From: Drosophila pseudoobscura | Lineage: Eukaryota; Arthropoda; Insecta; Diptera; Drosophilidae | DNA length: 64,000 nt | Reading direction: 5' to 3' | Assembly: GCF_009870125.1 (NCBI RefSeq) | Contig: NC_046680.1 | Location: 10,540,001-10,604,000 of the forward strand | In this document: piece by piece, positions 19,653 to 34,600 of the stretch | How the letters are laid out: every line of letters starts with the position of its first letter | Position numbering within the stretch: position 1 is the first letter of the stretch | Position numbers and translations under genes: made by a program | The notes under the pieces: generated by a model | What the model was told of the DNA's origin: nothing | What the model saw: the letters and a program-made list of their open reading frames with translations, nothing else | The model's database searches: none

Positions 19653-22600
19653 GTAATCGTCGCGTGCGTTCCATCAGTAGTTGATTTTAAAAGATTTAAG
19701 TCCGATAAGTGCACAAAAGTGAATACAAAAAACAGGAAATCGAAGCAGCTTCAAAAAAGTAAATATTCTATTCAAAAATTGAGCAATTTACAAGAAAGTT
19801 CCCTTAAATATACACAATATAAACAAAATATAGATACATTAAGGAATATTAAATGGAATTTTTTGAGGATTAGACAGAACAACTTTGTCTGTGTGTACAT
19901 CCAAAGACAGGTTTCACTGTATTCAAGAATTTCCTTGAACGAATGAATTTCTTAAAAAGATGATCAGATCATTCTTTGATATACGCTTAAAGATCTCTGG
20001 AAAGTTTCAAAATGCAAATCAGATTGAAAGCAGATGCCAAAATGTATATATTTCGAAATGTACGCTGAAACCTGAAATATTTTCAAAAACAATTTATCAA
20101 ATGCTGGTGTTCAAAAGTGTTCCTCAAATATGCCAAAGGCTGCTTCAAATCCAGCTAAAATTAGTCAGAGCTGTCCCCTGCCAGAGCTGACATTTGAGAT
20201 TTTCAAAACCCTTTCGAACACTCAAAAAAAGAGAGCAACAGCATGAATATTCATGTCGCTGACAGGTCCAAGCTTGCAAATGGCTTCATTTGGTTTTCGT
20301 CGCTTCCGACCTTTTTGGCGACACTTTTTCTGCGAAGCCCGCATTCAATAAAAGGGCTCAAATAGGGACAGCCATACCTCATTTGTATGCCTAATGGCCG
20401 TCGAAAGACTTGACACTGAAATGCCGTCGTTGATGTCCTTGTCTTTGTTTATTCATTCGCAAAATTACACACGATTCGGGGGGAAGGACAGACAGCAGGA
20501 AAATAATGGCTCCTCGACGGGTGTCAATGTGGCTGGCTCGGAATGCCAAGGGGCTGGGGGAACGGCCTGTGTGCCTGTGTGCTGCGTGCCAACATTTACG
20601 ATGAGTCCCCATAATTTATGCTCATTCATAAATTTCCCAGCGGCTCCCTTGCACTCGGCGCCCGAGCGTATGCAACAGCAACGCAATAATAAAGAAAATT
20701 GAAAATGATGACGACAATTTCACTCGGGAATTGTTAAATTAATTGAGAAATATGTATGTATGTACAGCTCTAAAAATATGGCAACCCTTTGTGCGGATTC
20801 CCTTGAAGATGTGCCCGAAATCAGAGCAGAGTGTTTCGAGGCCAGATTTGCTAATTGGACGACATGCAAATTGTCACTTGCTGAGCAGCGCGTCCTCAGA
20901 ATTCAATCAATCTGCAAATGGCAATTATTTTGTGCATTTATTTATAATCGCCTCGCCCAGCGCCCACCAAAGCCGAAGAATTATTTTTAAACACATTTGA
21001 ATAACTAATTTTACAATTATTTCAAATACCCTTTCTTTCCCCAAAGAAGATAACATTTCTGATTCAATAAAAAAAAGTTTATACGATTACTACATTATAA
21101 AGTTTTCCATTGGAAAAAGTCAAGGGTTTTCATGGGGGGAAACTATTGTTTTCCAGAATAATCCAAGTGCTATACATCCTATAGCACTCACTGGCAGGGT
21201 ATCGAAATTTTTCAGGCCCTGTGGGGAGCTTTGTTTTTGTTTTCGTTCCTCTTGATTCGCACAAAAGCGCATTGTACACGCGCCCGTGCAGCATAAATAA
21301 ATAGGAATTGGAATATGAAAGCCGAAAATGTTATCAAAATAAATATGATTGGGGGTCAGTCGGGCAGTCGTCGTCTGACATGCCCAGAATGCTAACGAGC
21401 CCCGAATGAAGGGAAGGCCTTGTTTGCGTTTCGCCAGATAGTATTGTGTTTAATGGCAATAGGAAGGAAGTGAAATTACGTTTATAAATATCTGGGTATA
21501 CTTGGAGAAGGCAGTCGGCGGAAGACAAACAACCGCTATATATTCCGACGTCATTTGACAGGAGCGGAGATGTGCAATTGTGATTCATTTTAATCATTTT
21601 CTTGGTATCCCAAAGATATTTGTTTGGCTTTGAGAATTTAATTGAATTTATTCTGATATTCCAACTGCAACTCCCACTCCTTCGACGGTTGGTCCTTGTA
21701 CACAGTATTCGATCTAAATGTAATCTAATTAAAGCTTTTACCTAGTGAAAGTTCCGTACACGCACTTGATTTGCCCTATTCCCCCTATTTTCTATGCTCT
21801 TTTCGTGGCTATTCCCTAAGTGCCGTTAAATTTCCCAGCAGGCCACTCATTCATTGGGCCGCCGCAGAGGGGGAATTCCGCCCACAGGTATTGGGCCGTA
21901 GTTATCTTTGAACAATGTCAAAACTGAAAGTGCCATTAAAAAACATTCGCGCCTAGCGGTAATAATTATTCTAATTACGAGGCATTTCTTTCGAAAAGTT
22001 CTTGCCGCGCCGCGGGCCTCCTTTCCCCGGGGCCCTGGCGTTGGAGACGTTGGGGAGACGCTCCCAGCATTCAGCATAACTTTGTGGTTCTCCTTGCGGG
22101 TATTTCTTCGAGTCAGAAATCTTTCGACACACTCGTTTCCGTTTCCCTTTGCCTTGCCATGGACCTCCAGCTGGTTAATTGCGTTTGGGGGCCCAGGGCC
22201 CCATTATTATTTTTTATTATGATTATTACATCTTGATTATTATTTACACACAGCAGTGTGTAAAAACTGGCTTATATTGGCTATATGTAAATGCTTGCAT
22301 CGTTCAGGGGGAGGGACTAGTTGGACAATTGCCAGTTGTGACGCCATCAAAGGAATAAACAATGAGGAGGGGAAACCTTTAAAAACTCTTAAGTAAATAT
22401 TAATATGGTGGAATATGTACACATTTAATTGTACAAACAAGCTGCCACCCGCATTCGTGGCGATCTTTTGTTCGATTTTTATGGCACTGCTTTTTCCTGA
22501 ATTCGTTGGAAAACACAGAAAGCCAACACAAGAATAATAGATGATGGTTTTTCCGACTGACTCTGATTTTCGTTCGCTGGCACTCTGGTTTGTTATTCTT

Positions 22601-23047
22601 GTTTTCATTTTTTCGCTCTCCTCGTGGTGGTTTTTAATTTGTATCACACCACGCAATGGAAATGGAAATGGAATTGGAAATTCCAGTAATTGCGTAGCAC
22701 TCGCGTTTATTAAAAAAAAAATAAAAAGAAATGTGTTTGTCTGTGTGGCACGAGTATCTACCCTATTCATGAGTGGCGACCCGATAGGATCAGTTGACTA
22801 AATCATATAGAATTAGTTGATTGATGCATACATAGATCAATCAATGTCTTTGGGCACCGAAGGTATTCTTTCTTTCCTGGTTCTGTTATTTATAGGCCAT
22901 CAGACATGCATATGTATGTATTGCCCCACCTATGGCATGTCCTGGACATGTGTCCGTCCAAATTGAGTGACTGACACCTCCATTACGACGTGCCCATCCT
23001 TTATCTCAAAGACACGCCGTTTCTTTTGAAAGTTCTCCATAAGCATA

Positions 23048-23368
23048 CGCACTGAACGAAACCCTCGCCACTGCGGCCCTCTCTCTCGCTCTCGTTTCTT
23101 CGAGCTTTCGATGGAGGGCTTTTAGCTGCTGTCTAAAAATAAGCAAAGCGCGGCCTCAGAGATACGTTGATCAAAGCTCCAGTGCCATCAGATGGTGAAC
23201 TGACCTCGCACTGAACGACACCCTCTACACTGTCACTCTCTTTGGCTCGCCCGCTCGCTCTCTCTCTCTCTCTCTTTGCTTTGAGCTTGCGATAATTTGC
23301 TTTTAGCTGATGTCTGATGTCCTCAGAGAAACGCTGATCGAAAAGCGCCATCAGTGCCATCAGACAGG
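23048..23368. repeat. tandem direct duplication, two diverged units of about 150-160 bp
   Basis: Unit 1 (23048-23195) and unit 2 (23207-23368) share a series of blocks in the same order: CGCACTGAACGA, ACCCTC, a CT-rich run, CGAGCTTTCGAT/TGAGCTTGCGAT, GCTTTTAGCTG, TGTCT, CCTCAGAGA, ACG(T/C)TGATC and GTGCCATCAGA. Spacing is kept with small indels. Block conservation amid divergence suggests an old duplication with constrained motifs. Confidence 0.8.
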
Positions 23369-24705
23369 GGACTAATAAGAGCCCATAAAAATGGCCACAT
23401 GCAGAGCCTCCCCTGGCAAAGCTCCGCCTCCCTCCTTCGGTAATCCGATTCTGATGCCACAGAGAATTTAATTAAAACTCTCCAAGGCACATCAGGATGC
23501 TGGCGGGCGGCGGACGGGACATGCGTGTCATGCGGCCGTGCCAAAGGAAATACCACCATTCATTAGATTTCTCTCAGCATATGCAAGGCAAGGGTATTTT
23601 TTCAATAGAATTCCAACAGACTCCAACGAGTGCAACGCTAATTAGATTGGCCAGAGTGACCAGCAGCAAACAAAAAAACTAGTAGACCAATAAAGCGTAA
23701 TGAAATTCCAGACTGAATAGCGAGAAATAAAAACAACAAAAAAGTTGAAAACTTTCACAACTGGCTTAACGGGAAAACTATTTCCCCCCAGCATTCCGTC
23801 CTCCCCACCCCCACCCACTATGCTGCACAGCATTTTTTCACACATCTTCTTTTGCACACTTTTCGAGGCGCGAGAAAAAAGGCAAATAAAAATGGCAAAT
23901 TAAACACACAAAAGTCGAACTGTAAACATCTCCTAGCCGGAGCTCCCTAGCATGACAATAATTTGGCCAGAGCTGGCAGTTCTAAGATCTATATATAGAG
24001 GGATCATCATCAGCACTTTGCATGCGATGCTGTAATCGCTTTTCCACGGAGTATACAAATTAAGTCGATTATCGACAATAAATTACAAAGGAAATCGTTC
24101 TTGGATTTCTATAATTGTTTACAAAAAGATCTGCAGGAAGAGGAAGGGCATTCCGTATGCTCGTGAGGCGGGGCACGTGTACATACGAGTATGTGGGTAC
24201 ATAAATCAACAGATGCCTCAGAATGCTGCTACTAAATCGTTCGACGCAGGCACAGAGAGGCAAAATAAATAAAGCAATTTATTAAAATCATCAAATGCAA
24301 TAAACCATTCGATTAAGAGTACTCTCTCTCCCTCTCTGGGCTGGGCTGTGCTGGTCTGAGATTAGTTCTATTGATATGGCCATATTTCAAATGGCTTTTG
24401 CCAATTAAAAGCTATTTTTGCACCCCATAAATTGTCTCTGTTTTGTTCGCAATCGAATCGTAAATTACCGCTGCTAATTTGCTTAAGAAGTCCGACACCT
24501 CCGACAAGATCTTTCGCTCTCTTTCGCGACAGATAGCTGCAGTGCAGGGATTTGGTTTTAACCTACGCTATTTTACCTTCAAAAAGAAACAAAGAAGACT
24601 TCCATCAAACCTCGGTAAATCATCTTCCATTCCGCTTCCTGAGGACCCAACAAATTGGCATTTACATTTTTAACTGCATTTTTATGATGCCTGCCCTGCC
24701 AAAAA

Positions 24706-24736
24706 ATACAATAAAATAAAATAAAATAAAATAAAC
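24706..24736. repeat. (AAAAT)n microsatellite
   Basis: Five to six tandem AAAAT-type units in a run. Confidence 0.85.
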
Positions 24737-27700
24737 CGTATTGCAATAAATAAAGCTGTACTTGGTCGGGTGTTACAAATTGTCCACCTCCGGGCTTGGG
24801 CCATAAATTATACGATTTCCACCACCACCCCCCACCCGACTAAGCCTTTTTCGGGAAAGCGAAGATTTGGTTTTGTGTTTCACCAATTTACATGCAAATC
24901 AATGTATTAGACTTCGTTTAATAACCAGCTTAAGGTATTAACTGATGAATACTATTACATTATGTATGCATGGACACATATGGATGGGATGCCCAACCCC
25001 CCACCCCCCACAAGTAACGACAAGTAGTAAATGTCAATGTCAACTCGTGCCTTTTGTTTCGCTTTGGGGTTTCGGTGCTTTGGAGTGGCGCCCAGCCAAG
25101 GATAAGTTTACGGGTATTATGCCGAGCGAAGGGGACCACTTGACGGCGAATGCCGCATCTGAGCTCTCGCTCTGGCTCTACCTGGCGCCCCGGCACTCGC
25201 CGGCCTATTCACTCTGGCATGAAAGAGAATCAAGGTACGAACTACGTACAGTCAGGCCCAAGCACACACTCAACCGAACAAGAGAAAGCATGTCTGCTCT
25301 ATAATTCAACTGCTAAAACAGGCTCAAGCAGTCAGTCAGCCAGTCAGTCAGTCATTCGCTCAGCCACTCACTCATTCATTTCAATTTTCCGTGCAGTTTC
25401 TTGTGTCTGCCCCGGGACTACTGCACTTGAATACATTCAAAGGCTGTCTGTCTGTCCATGCGTGTGTGTGTGTGGGAGTTTTTTTCTTTTTTTTATATTA
25501 TTATTTATGAATATGACTTTGGGCGACTGACATTCATACTGCTGCGGCAGATGTCTTGGTTATACGACGGTTATATGGTGGCTCTTCTAGTTGTAGAACA
25601 GCTCCACCGCGCCCCCCCAATGCCGCAACAGAAGAATGTGCCGCGGCTGTACATTAAAGTAAAAGAGAATTATGGTCAGGTAGTAAACAGGAAATTTCCT
25701 GCACGAAAGCTAATGGAAAATGTGGGGCCCGGATGTACCCCCAAGTGAATTATTAGATGCATTATAACTCTAATGTGATTATTACTCGTATTGACTCACG
25801 CTTGACGTCACAATCTCATGTTGGAGAGTGTACTCATAACGATGAGAAATGGTGTGCGGTCTATCGCACAAAGTATCACTTAATTGGGGGCTGGCAATGC
25901 CTGATTGGGAGTGTGACCATCAATAGCCTTGCCAGCCACACAAAAGTCCTTGCTTGACCAGCCCCAGGCCCAATCAATGGAAAAGATTACCTGAGGCACA
26001 ATTAAGGCTATAAATAACCGTAAGCCGAGGCGGCCAACATCGGAAATCAAACACAAGAAACACTAATGCATAATTCAGACTTGGGTCGAATAGCGTCGGC
26101 GAGGGAGAAACGTTCAAAAATAGAAACAATACCGGCACGAACCCTAAAGGGGGGGGGGGAGCAAATTGGCAGCAACAAGCACGAATAAAGGGGAAAAGGG
26201 GAAGGAAGGGTTGCCTTTGGTAAAGGGAAATGGAAAAGAAAAACAGAGGCCAGCGTGAGAAGTAAACAGACAAGCACTCAAATTAAATTGCAAACTGAGC
26301 TTAATGCACTTAAAGCCACGACATTCCCGCAATATACTCAAGTGGGGGGCGAAGCCAAGGCAGGGTAGGGATACGGATAAGGATAAGGAACAGCGTAGGA
26401 CGAGCCACTGTCAATGTCAGAGGTGTGCACACGCAGACAGACGGGCAGATCCATTGACAGGTAAGCCGCTGTGGCAGTGGCAGTGGCAGTGGCAGGTCGT
26501 GCGTTCAGTGGAAGCACTCGAACACGCGCGCTTCCATTGTGCTGGGGGGAAACACTAACAGCACCTTATGCAACGAGGCTTGATAATTGTGTGCCATGCA
26601 CGGCGGCCATTAATGATGTTACCTGATCCAAAATTATGCTATTCAATAGGATTCGCTATCGATTTCTTGGTCGTCGTGCAACCGAGATGAGACATGATAA
26701 TGGGACACGAGCTTTATTTCCTTGTTCGCTTTCACCTTGAGTATAGATCTGTATCTATTTGTTCATTAAATTCGTGTTCTTATCGATGAAATTTTTGCAC
26801 TGCTCTGCACTTCTCATTACGAAACTTATATGACGGCCGTAATTCAACCTTCAATATATAACATTAGCTGGCCGGCCCTTTGGCCTCGGGCCAAGAGTAT
26901 TTGCCATTTTGCACTCTAAATTGGGAAAGTTCTCGGCCAACATTACGCCATAATCGCACCCCTCTCGCGCTCTCTCCCTGTCACCCACTATAATGGAGAG
27001 ATGCGGAAACGGCAGATGCCTGAGCAAAACCTTTGGCGGTAATGCAATTTCCAGTCCATAAAATGTCGGAGCAGTAAGGTCTTTATTCTGCCTTTGTCAT
27101 AAGGGTCTGCAGCTAATGGCCGCCGCTGACTGCCCCCCTCATTGGTTAATGTGGAAGCCGCTTGTTTTATGCTGGCAGATTGCACAAGTTCCTAAAGTGC
27201 CCGGGAACAATGTAAAAACTTTCGCCCGACATCTCGCTAGCCTGCAAAATTAAATGAAAAGTTAATACCTATTGGTAGGTAGGGGCTCGATAAACAATGT
27301 TGGCGGTGGGGGACACAGAATGCTGCCAGCAGGAGGACAATGACAGTCAACAAGTTGGTGGTGGCACGGCATTTCTGGCACAGTGGGTGGCTTTTAATAG
27401 TAAACTGAAACAAAGTGGGAATTAATTTGCACTCTTCTTGTGTCTTCTGTCTTGTCTCCTGATTTCCTCACTTTCTGGCTGCTAAATAGACAATATAGTC
27501 CGCACTGCTCATTAAGCTGCATGGGACATTTCCCTGAATGACAGACCACTGTCGCGGGAATTTATGCCTCTGTGCGTCCGGTGCGTGGCTCAGCCGCAGC
27601 CGCCGCAACAAGCTGTCAGCGATTCCCACTGCAAATATCCTGTTTGGACAGGACAGATGAGCACAGCAGAGCAACAAATACAAAAACAAACAGACAGATG

Positions 27701-28580
27701 AGATAGCTGCGAATCAATCCGAAGCTTTGATACCCTCGCAGGTCCATTCGTTCTATGCCAGCCATGTGCAAAGCATAAAGCTTTAGAAATAGATATAGAA
27801 GTACGTATATGCTTCTTCTTTGTCTCTGCTTCCAGATTCGCTCTCGTGCTCTGCGCTTACTGTGTTCTCCCTCTGCCTCTGCCTTTGATTTAAGCTTCGC
27901 CCAACGGCTGCTCTTTTTTTCTCTCTCTGTCTTAAGCTCTACTTAACTGCAGCTCTCCCGCTGCCGCGAACTCTGCGAGCTCTGCGTTTTCTTGTTTTAT
28001 TTTTAGAACCACCGCACTGCGCCCCCCGCCAGGCAGCTGTAGACATTGTATAGCAATTTCGTTTACACTTCTCCTTCCTTTATTCCGCCTTGTGACGTAT
28101 TTAACTCAGATAACTTGTGACAGAGACGGGCAGCACAAAAAGAGGCACAAGAGGGTGGCGAAGAGAGCGGGTCAGCAGGGGGCTATGTACGTGGCGTACT
28201 GTCTCTTCTGTTCTGACGCTGTCGCTGCGGGGGAGTCCGGCACGAATGCAATGTGCGCTTCCTTTGCTGCATGGAAGCTCCCGCTGCGGCTTTGTTTCTT
28301 TGGGTAGGGTGTGAGGGTATTTTATGATATTAATTTAAGGGTTTCAGCAAGGTTGACAACTGGGTTTCTCTGCCCCATGCCCCACACTGGCCTGACAACG
28401 GGACTCCACCACTCCGTTACCCAATATTCAGCTAACAACAGGAACTTCCACATTCTTTACACAACATTGGGGATCTCCATTCTCCTTTTTTGCTACATAA
28501 CAAAACCACATATAGAACTACATTTGATTGCACTTCAACTAAGACATTTGCTTGGTTTTTTTTGTTCTACCCATTGTTAG

Positions 28581-28622
28581 GTACTTCCCTTAGCAAGAAA
28601 AATACCGCATAAACAAAAAGAA
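28581..28622 (+). other. Cbp53E: 5' UTR segment of Cbp53E after an intron acceptor
   Basis: A strong acceptor (T-rich tract then CCATTGTTAG at 28571-28580) precedes 42 nt of leader, then the start codon in context AGAAATGG at 28623. This implies an upstream non-coding exon. Confidence 0.55.
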
Positions 28623-31600
28623 ATGGATTCCGCAGCAGCCGCCGCCGCCAAGCGCGTACAGATCGAGAAAGCGCACAATTTTATGCGCCAGTACCGCGAT
28701 CCCGAGTCGCGGGAGCTCAAGAAGCTGTCGGCCAATCAGTTCATGGATGTCTGGGCCCACTACGACAAGGATGGTGAGTGCGACGATAAGAGATGGTGAT
28801 TCTCCCAGGGATTTCCCAACATTTGTCATTGCAGGCAACGGCTACATTGAAGGCACTGAGCTGGACGGCTTTCTCCGGGAGTTCGTGGCCAGTGCCAATG
28901 TCACAGACATCAGTCCAGAGGTAAGCTTCGCCCCATTATAAGCCCCATTATAAAGCACTTTAAGCTGTCACTTCATCATATGCTTGTTCTTGCTCTCGTC
29001 CCGATCCCCCAGGCCGTCACAGACACAATGCTCGAGGAGCTGAAGTCCTGCTTCATGGAGGCCTACGATGATAATCAGGACGGTAAAATCGATATCAGAG
29101 AGGTGTGTATGGCTCAAATGAGACAGCCTTGCATAATTCACCCGACCCCCGGGGCCACACAACAAAATGCTTCTTTGATGACGGCCCCCATGTCGTATGC
29201 GCAATGTATTCTCCTTTTCAAATGACATTCACTTGAGACGCTGGCGGTGGCTCCTTGTCCCAATTGGTTTTTAAATGTCGGCACTCCCAGCTGCCCCTCC
29301 CTCGTAACCGTGTCAATAATTTATTTGGCGTTTTCCCAACAAAAAAAGTTTCGTTTCTGGCAAGGTCTTTCCCCGAAAAAAAACTTTCTCTCCACTTATG
29401 AAATGAGTTTTTAATTGAAGTTGGACCAGCAGGCACCGCCGCAGCATTGGACTACTGAAAGAAATTTTTTTTGTATTCGGGATTGCCTTTGAATGGTGGA
29501 AAGAATAAAGCACTCTTAAAGGCCGCACAATGAACTTTTGATAAATGAGCACCCGTAAAAAGTTATGAGGAAAGTTCAAGTTCCCAGTCCCTTCCCAGGG
29601 CGGGCTTATTAAGGTACAAGTACAAAAGAAATAAAGAATTCATAATTTAAGTGGTTGGTGGCATCGCTCATACGCCATGTCGATCAGAACAGAGTCTGCA
29701 TCGATTGGAATGCCTGCTGGCTCATTTGCCACTATTTACCCGAAAAGATAGTCTGGTTTTTCTGTCTAGGGATCAACTTTAATGTCAATAGTGCATTAAT
29801 TACCAAGAGCAAATAATAAAAATGCAAATATTGCACTCTCGCAGAGAGAGAGAGCGCAAATGAAAAGTTTTTGAATTTGATCGGACCTCAGGTGATTAAA
29901 GTAGAGGGTACGGAAACCAGAGGGCTTCCAGATTCAACACTTCAATTATGTCGGAAAGTTTTTAATGAAAGCCAAGAAGAAAACTTGGTCTGTCTGCTCA
30001 GTTTCACTTTCCGGTTGAGGAAAATCCGGGCTGCACCAGAACCAGAGCTCTCACCGAGCTTTCACCGCCGTTTCGGAAACTGTTTCCAGAAGCCCGCTCT
30101 CAGGACACCCCATACAATATGCATTTGAAACTTTAGTTATTGTCAAGTCCCGCCCCGCATTGAAACAGACGAAATTGTATTCCACTCGTCTCTCTCCACC
30201 ATTCACAGCTGGCTCAACTTTTGCCCATGGAGGAGAATTTCCTTTTGCTCTTCCGCTTCGATAACCCACTGGAATCGAGCGTGGAATTCATGAAGGTAAG
30301 TGCCAAGCTAGAGGTTCCCCATCGTTTTGATGGGTGCCAATGAGCAGCATTCCCAACCGAGAATTCCCAAATTGATTTGTCCTTGATTGTACCTTTTTAT
30401 TTGGAATTCCAAACCAATTAGATCTGGCGCGAGTACGACACCGACAACTCGGGCTACATTGAGGCGGATGAACTGAAGAACTTCCTCCGCGATTTGCTCA
30501 AAGAGGCCAAAAAGATCAATGATGTGTCCGAGGACAAGCTCATTGAGTACACTGACACTATGGTATGTATGGCAGCTCTCTTCAATCCTTACAACCAGTA
30601 TGACGGGCTTTCCGAATCAATCACCGCAAATAAAAGCTGTGAAAATCCCTTGCATTAGCTGTTAGCACTTTCCTCCATTTCCGGTGTAAGTCCTAATGAA
30701 TTTTCCCGCACTTTCAGCTGCAAGTCTTCGATGCCAACAAGGACGGACGTTTGCAGTTGTCGGAAATGGCCAAGTAAGTGTCCTTGAAGACCTGTGCAGT
30801 GTCGGTGATGGCGACGGTGGGCGTCTGACAACCTCAACTTATTTATTGCAGATTGCTTCCGGTCAAAGAGAACTTCCTTTGCCGCCAGGTGTTTAAGGTA
30901 AGTGACAAGCGATATGACATTGATTTTCTCCCTGAAAGAAATAAACGAGTACATAAGTAGGCATATCCAAATCGAGGCAACTGATCGTTCGATTGAGGAA
31001 ATTGCCCCAGAAAAGATAGCATCAATCAGTGTGGAGTGCTCAGAGTTGAGCCATACCAGTATGGCTCGAACAGACCTCCTTCTTGGCTTGCCCAACACGT
31101 TTACTTGCACTTTGGTTAGCTTTGTTTTTAGTCCCTCACTAGCTCTAGCTGAAGCCTGGACTTGCCAACTAACCTAGCTTTGCAATTAACTCAACAAGCA
31201 ATGCATTCAGCAAAATAATACATTTATAATTTCATTTAATTATGCTTAATTGATATCAATTATTTTCCAGCCATGTCTGTGTCGACTTAAGGGAATTGAC
31301 ATCCTAAATTGATTGGGGAACAGATGGATGGAGGAAATCTGTAATTAGCACTCTTCATGTCTATTCTCATTATCTTAAGTACTTCCTTGAAGGAGCAGCA
31401 GCTGCAGTTGAGCAGTATTTTGCTCACTGCGCTCACTCATGCGGAGGATTGGATTCCGCACGGGGATAAGATACGGGGAACCACCACAAAAACACGCACC
31501 GCACCCACTCCTAATGCTCTCTCATTGCAAGAATGTAACGTTTATTCAACAAATTCAATTCAGAGCTCAACATTGAAATCGAGAGCCCATAAAAAAGGTA

Positions 31601-34600
31601 TCACCTCAGCAAACTCCAGCAACAAATTGAATCCTCTTCCGCAAGGCAATCCCCGCCTCAGGAAAATTCTCGCTGCGTCGCCGAAAATAAAGTCATGGCC
31701 GAGGCCATAAATAGCTCCGCCGAAAAAAAAAGGCAGAGAAATATTGTCTAGAAACGTAAAAATAAATGTAGCAAAATGGTTTCAGAGCTCAGGTGGAATA
31801 AACCCCACACCCCACACACCTCAGGTGCCATCATCCTGTACCGCTATGATGAAATTGCGATGCGTGGGAGCCTTCGAAATCAATTTCGCATCCCCTTTTG
31901 GCTTGTCCGTGTCCCAACAGATTTGATGTTTTTGGGATTGGGCTCTAAAAAAAAGAAGGAAAACGAATGCATAGGCAAAAAGTAAAAGGTAAAATGGCCC
32001 ACGCCAGATGGAATGGCCTCATGAAATACTTAAATATCAGTTTTCACCAAAAAAGAGGCCCAAACAATTAGCAAAGTTTCAGCCCTTTTTCAGGGAAGCA
32101 AACTTTTCTGAGCCTGCCACCAGATGCCGGCTCTAATGGGGACGTTTAAAAATCCCTTGGGAAATTCTGGCAGGGGGTAGGGTGGTGGGGGGGGGGGGGG
32201 GGAGTGTAGCGCTGGCAACTCATTACAAAATTCGAATTGAGCAAATGTCGGCGAAACCAACTGCGGCTAAATGAAGCACGCAGATGTCAGATGTCACGTA
32301 AGAGGCCGCAGGACAGCACTTGGCCAAAATATATACTCATACTTCGAGCGTGTTTTCCGTTTTCGCATTTTAAGCATGCTCAGCAGACTTTTGGCCAGCA
32401 AACGACACAACTAAAGAACAAGGAACGCCTGCCTTGGCCTCCAAGGCGACGCACCAGATGTTTAAGGCAAGAAATTGTGACGAGACAAATGCTGAAGCCC
32501 CAAGAAGAATTTATATATGAATTGTGTAACATTTGGGCTAAATCTTGGGGAAAAGTAGGATTTCATAACACACATAAATTCGATCAGGGCTGTCTTACCT
32601 TGGATATTCCCCAGTTTTCTGAGCACAGACCACACACAGCCCCTTCCAAAGAGCACGGCAGTTTGTGTTGCGCCACGCCAGGTCTTCCGTCAACTCCTTT
32701 CCGTCTGGCGTGTTGTTTCCTGTTACCAAAGAATACGGTTTGCGGTGTTTTTCCTGGCAATCAGCTTGGCTACACAGGGAGAGTGGGGGGTGTAGGGGGT
32801 CTAACAGTTCCTTTCGGCCGCCCAGACCTCTTTCTGTTATTTGCTGCAAATGTACGTGATTCAGTCGCATTGGGCGCTGCTTATTGACAGTTGCCATTGC
32901 CGATGAAGCAGGAGTAGGAGTGGTCTCACATCGGAAGAGAACAGCGTAAGCATTGCAGCACCGACACGGTACAGTGGGGACACGGGGGTGGGGACTAAGT
33001 CAAAAGTGTTGCGTCCAAGTTCTGCCTGTTTCTGTTTGTGTTGCCAGCGTGCAATTTCCATGGGATAAAATCACTCTCGACACGTACATGCGGCCAATGA
33101 ATGAAAATTGAAAACAGTGAAAAAATTGAACACACCAGCTGGTCACCAACTGGAAAACCAGTCAAGCAGTTTCACAATTACGGATGTAATTCCCTTGCAA
33201 TTGTTACAAAATCTAGTACCAGCGGCTGCCAGGCCGTGTACCAATCTGTGGCTTGATACTCCACTGTCTGTGTGTACATCGATCCATGCTGGGATCCTTA
33301 CTCAACTATCGCTTGTTAGCTTGCAACATCCCCAAAGGAGTAACTTTCATTTCATCACTAGAAACATTGTTGTTGGAACTGTTGGCATGTTGTGGACTTG
33401 GGATGGGGCTTGGGCGTTGCTTTTGCTGCGGCACATGAGCACATTCTGGTGTGCATCCAACGCCAACGATGCAGCAACGCCACCATGGATGAGGCCACAG
33501 CCACTGCCGCAGCAATGAACACTGAACAATGCTTGTTCACGGTATGAGAGTCCTACGTATTTGCTCATTGTTACAGCTGGCAGCACAAACGACATTTTAT
33601 TTGGCTTTTATTGACGCAGCGTGTGCGAGGAGTGCAGGGAGCTGTGGCTGGAATCATGCATCACAATGTGAAACGAAACGAAACGAAACAAGTTGGATTT
33701 TAATCGAAATATCCAGTGGAGACGACAAGGTTGCTGTCCCACCGAGCAAAGGGAGCAGCAGTCACCTGACCAACTCCGATAGCAGCTCTGTCCTTGTCTC
33801 TGAAGAGCCATAAAAGCCACGAAGCAGAAGCTCAAGCAGCCATAAAATAGGCGCTTCCAGCACATTTACCGAAGGTGCACTTATTACTTTTTTATAATTT
33901 CTTAGGACCTCCATAAAAACGGGGCATGCATCAGCATTTTGATAAGCACAGCGGGACAGGGCAAGACTGCAGTCACAACGCTCCGAAAAGTTGACCTCAA
34001 CTCGGTCGCACAGCTTACACTGGACTGCGGGCAACTTTACTAAGCATTTTCTCCAATATTTTGATCCTGTTCAGGCAGAAATGTCTGTTTTCTGCAGCAC
34101 AGTGTAGCTGGCTTCCCTTCCCTTTCCCGCTGGCTGGCTCACGGCCAAACTGGCAGAAACCTTTATGCTAATGCACATCACGTATTCGCCGCATGCACCG
34201 CAACGAACAGTGACATAATGTGCAGCAACAGGACAGGGAATGGAAATGGAAATGGAAGTGGGAGTGGGACTGGGGGATCAGCAGAAGCCGATGCTGGTCC
34301 TGGAAGTGGACTGCACCACAGATGCGATGTTTTTAATGTCCGCTAATTTTTGTGACACAGTAAGAGACTTGGCTAAGTGAAAACGTGACCAGGGCCTTTT
34401 CCGATGACTCGACACAGACATGGCGCTTTTTCTTTTATTTTAATTTTGTATGTATTCTTATGAACTAGATAAAACCAGCGATCAACTGCAAGCGGCAAAT
34501 ATTTTGCACTCCCATTGGTCTTGCGTAGACGTATACTTGATATTTCTGAGATTCTTTTAGTTTTTCTGCATCCTAGATCCTAGATCGCTTAGCTTACTAA

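Larger units (their letters stand above)
19653..28580 (+). other. 8.9 kb non-coding region, candidate first intron of Cbp53E
   Basis: No gene is supported. Visible structures: a tandem duplicated block at 23,048-23,368, an AAAAT/ATAAA microsatellite at 24,706-24,736, an 11-base G run at 26,149-26,159, a GGCAGT repeat near 26,473, and a pyrimidine-rich tract at 27,825-27,975. GAGA-type CT runs recur (23,078-23,275; 24,324-24,338), suggesting regulatory DNA. Confidence 0.45.

Noticed and set aside
22240-22770. 176-codon minus-strand ORF
   Set aside because: The translation is random-looking (Phe/Ile/Lys/Ser from AT-rich DNA), with no splice context or homology.
32237-32887. 216-codon ORF (+) inside Cbp53E intron 7
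   Set aside because: No recognisable domain, no fly codon bias, stretches of Cys/Arg/Pro from random reading, and another ORF open on the opposite strand. Long ORFs arise by chance in GC-richer intron DNA.
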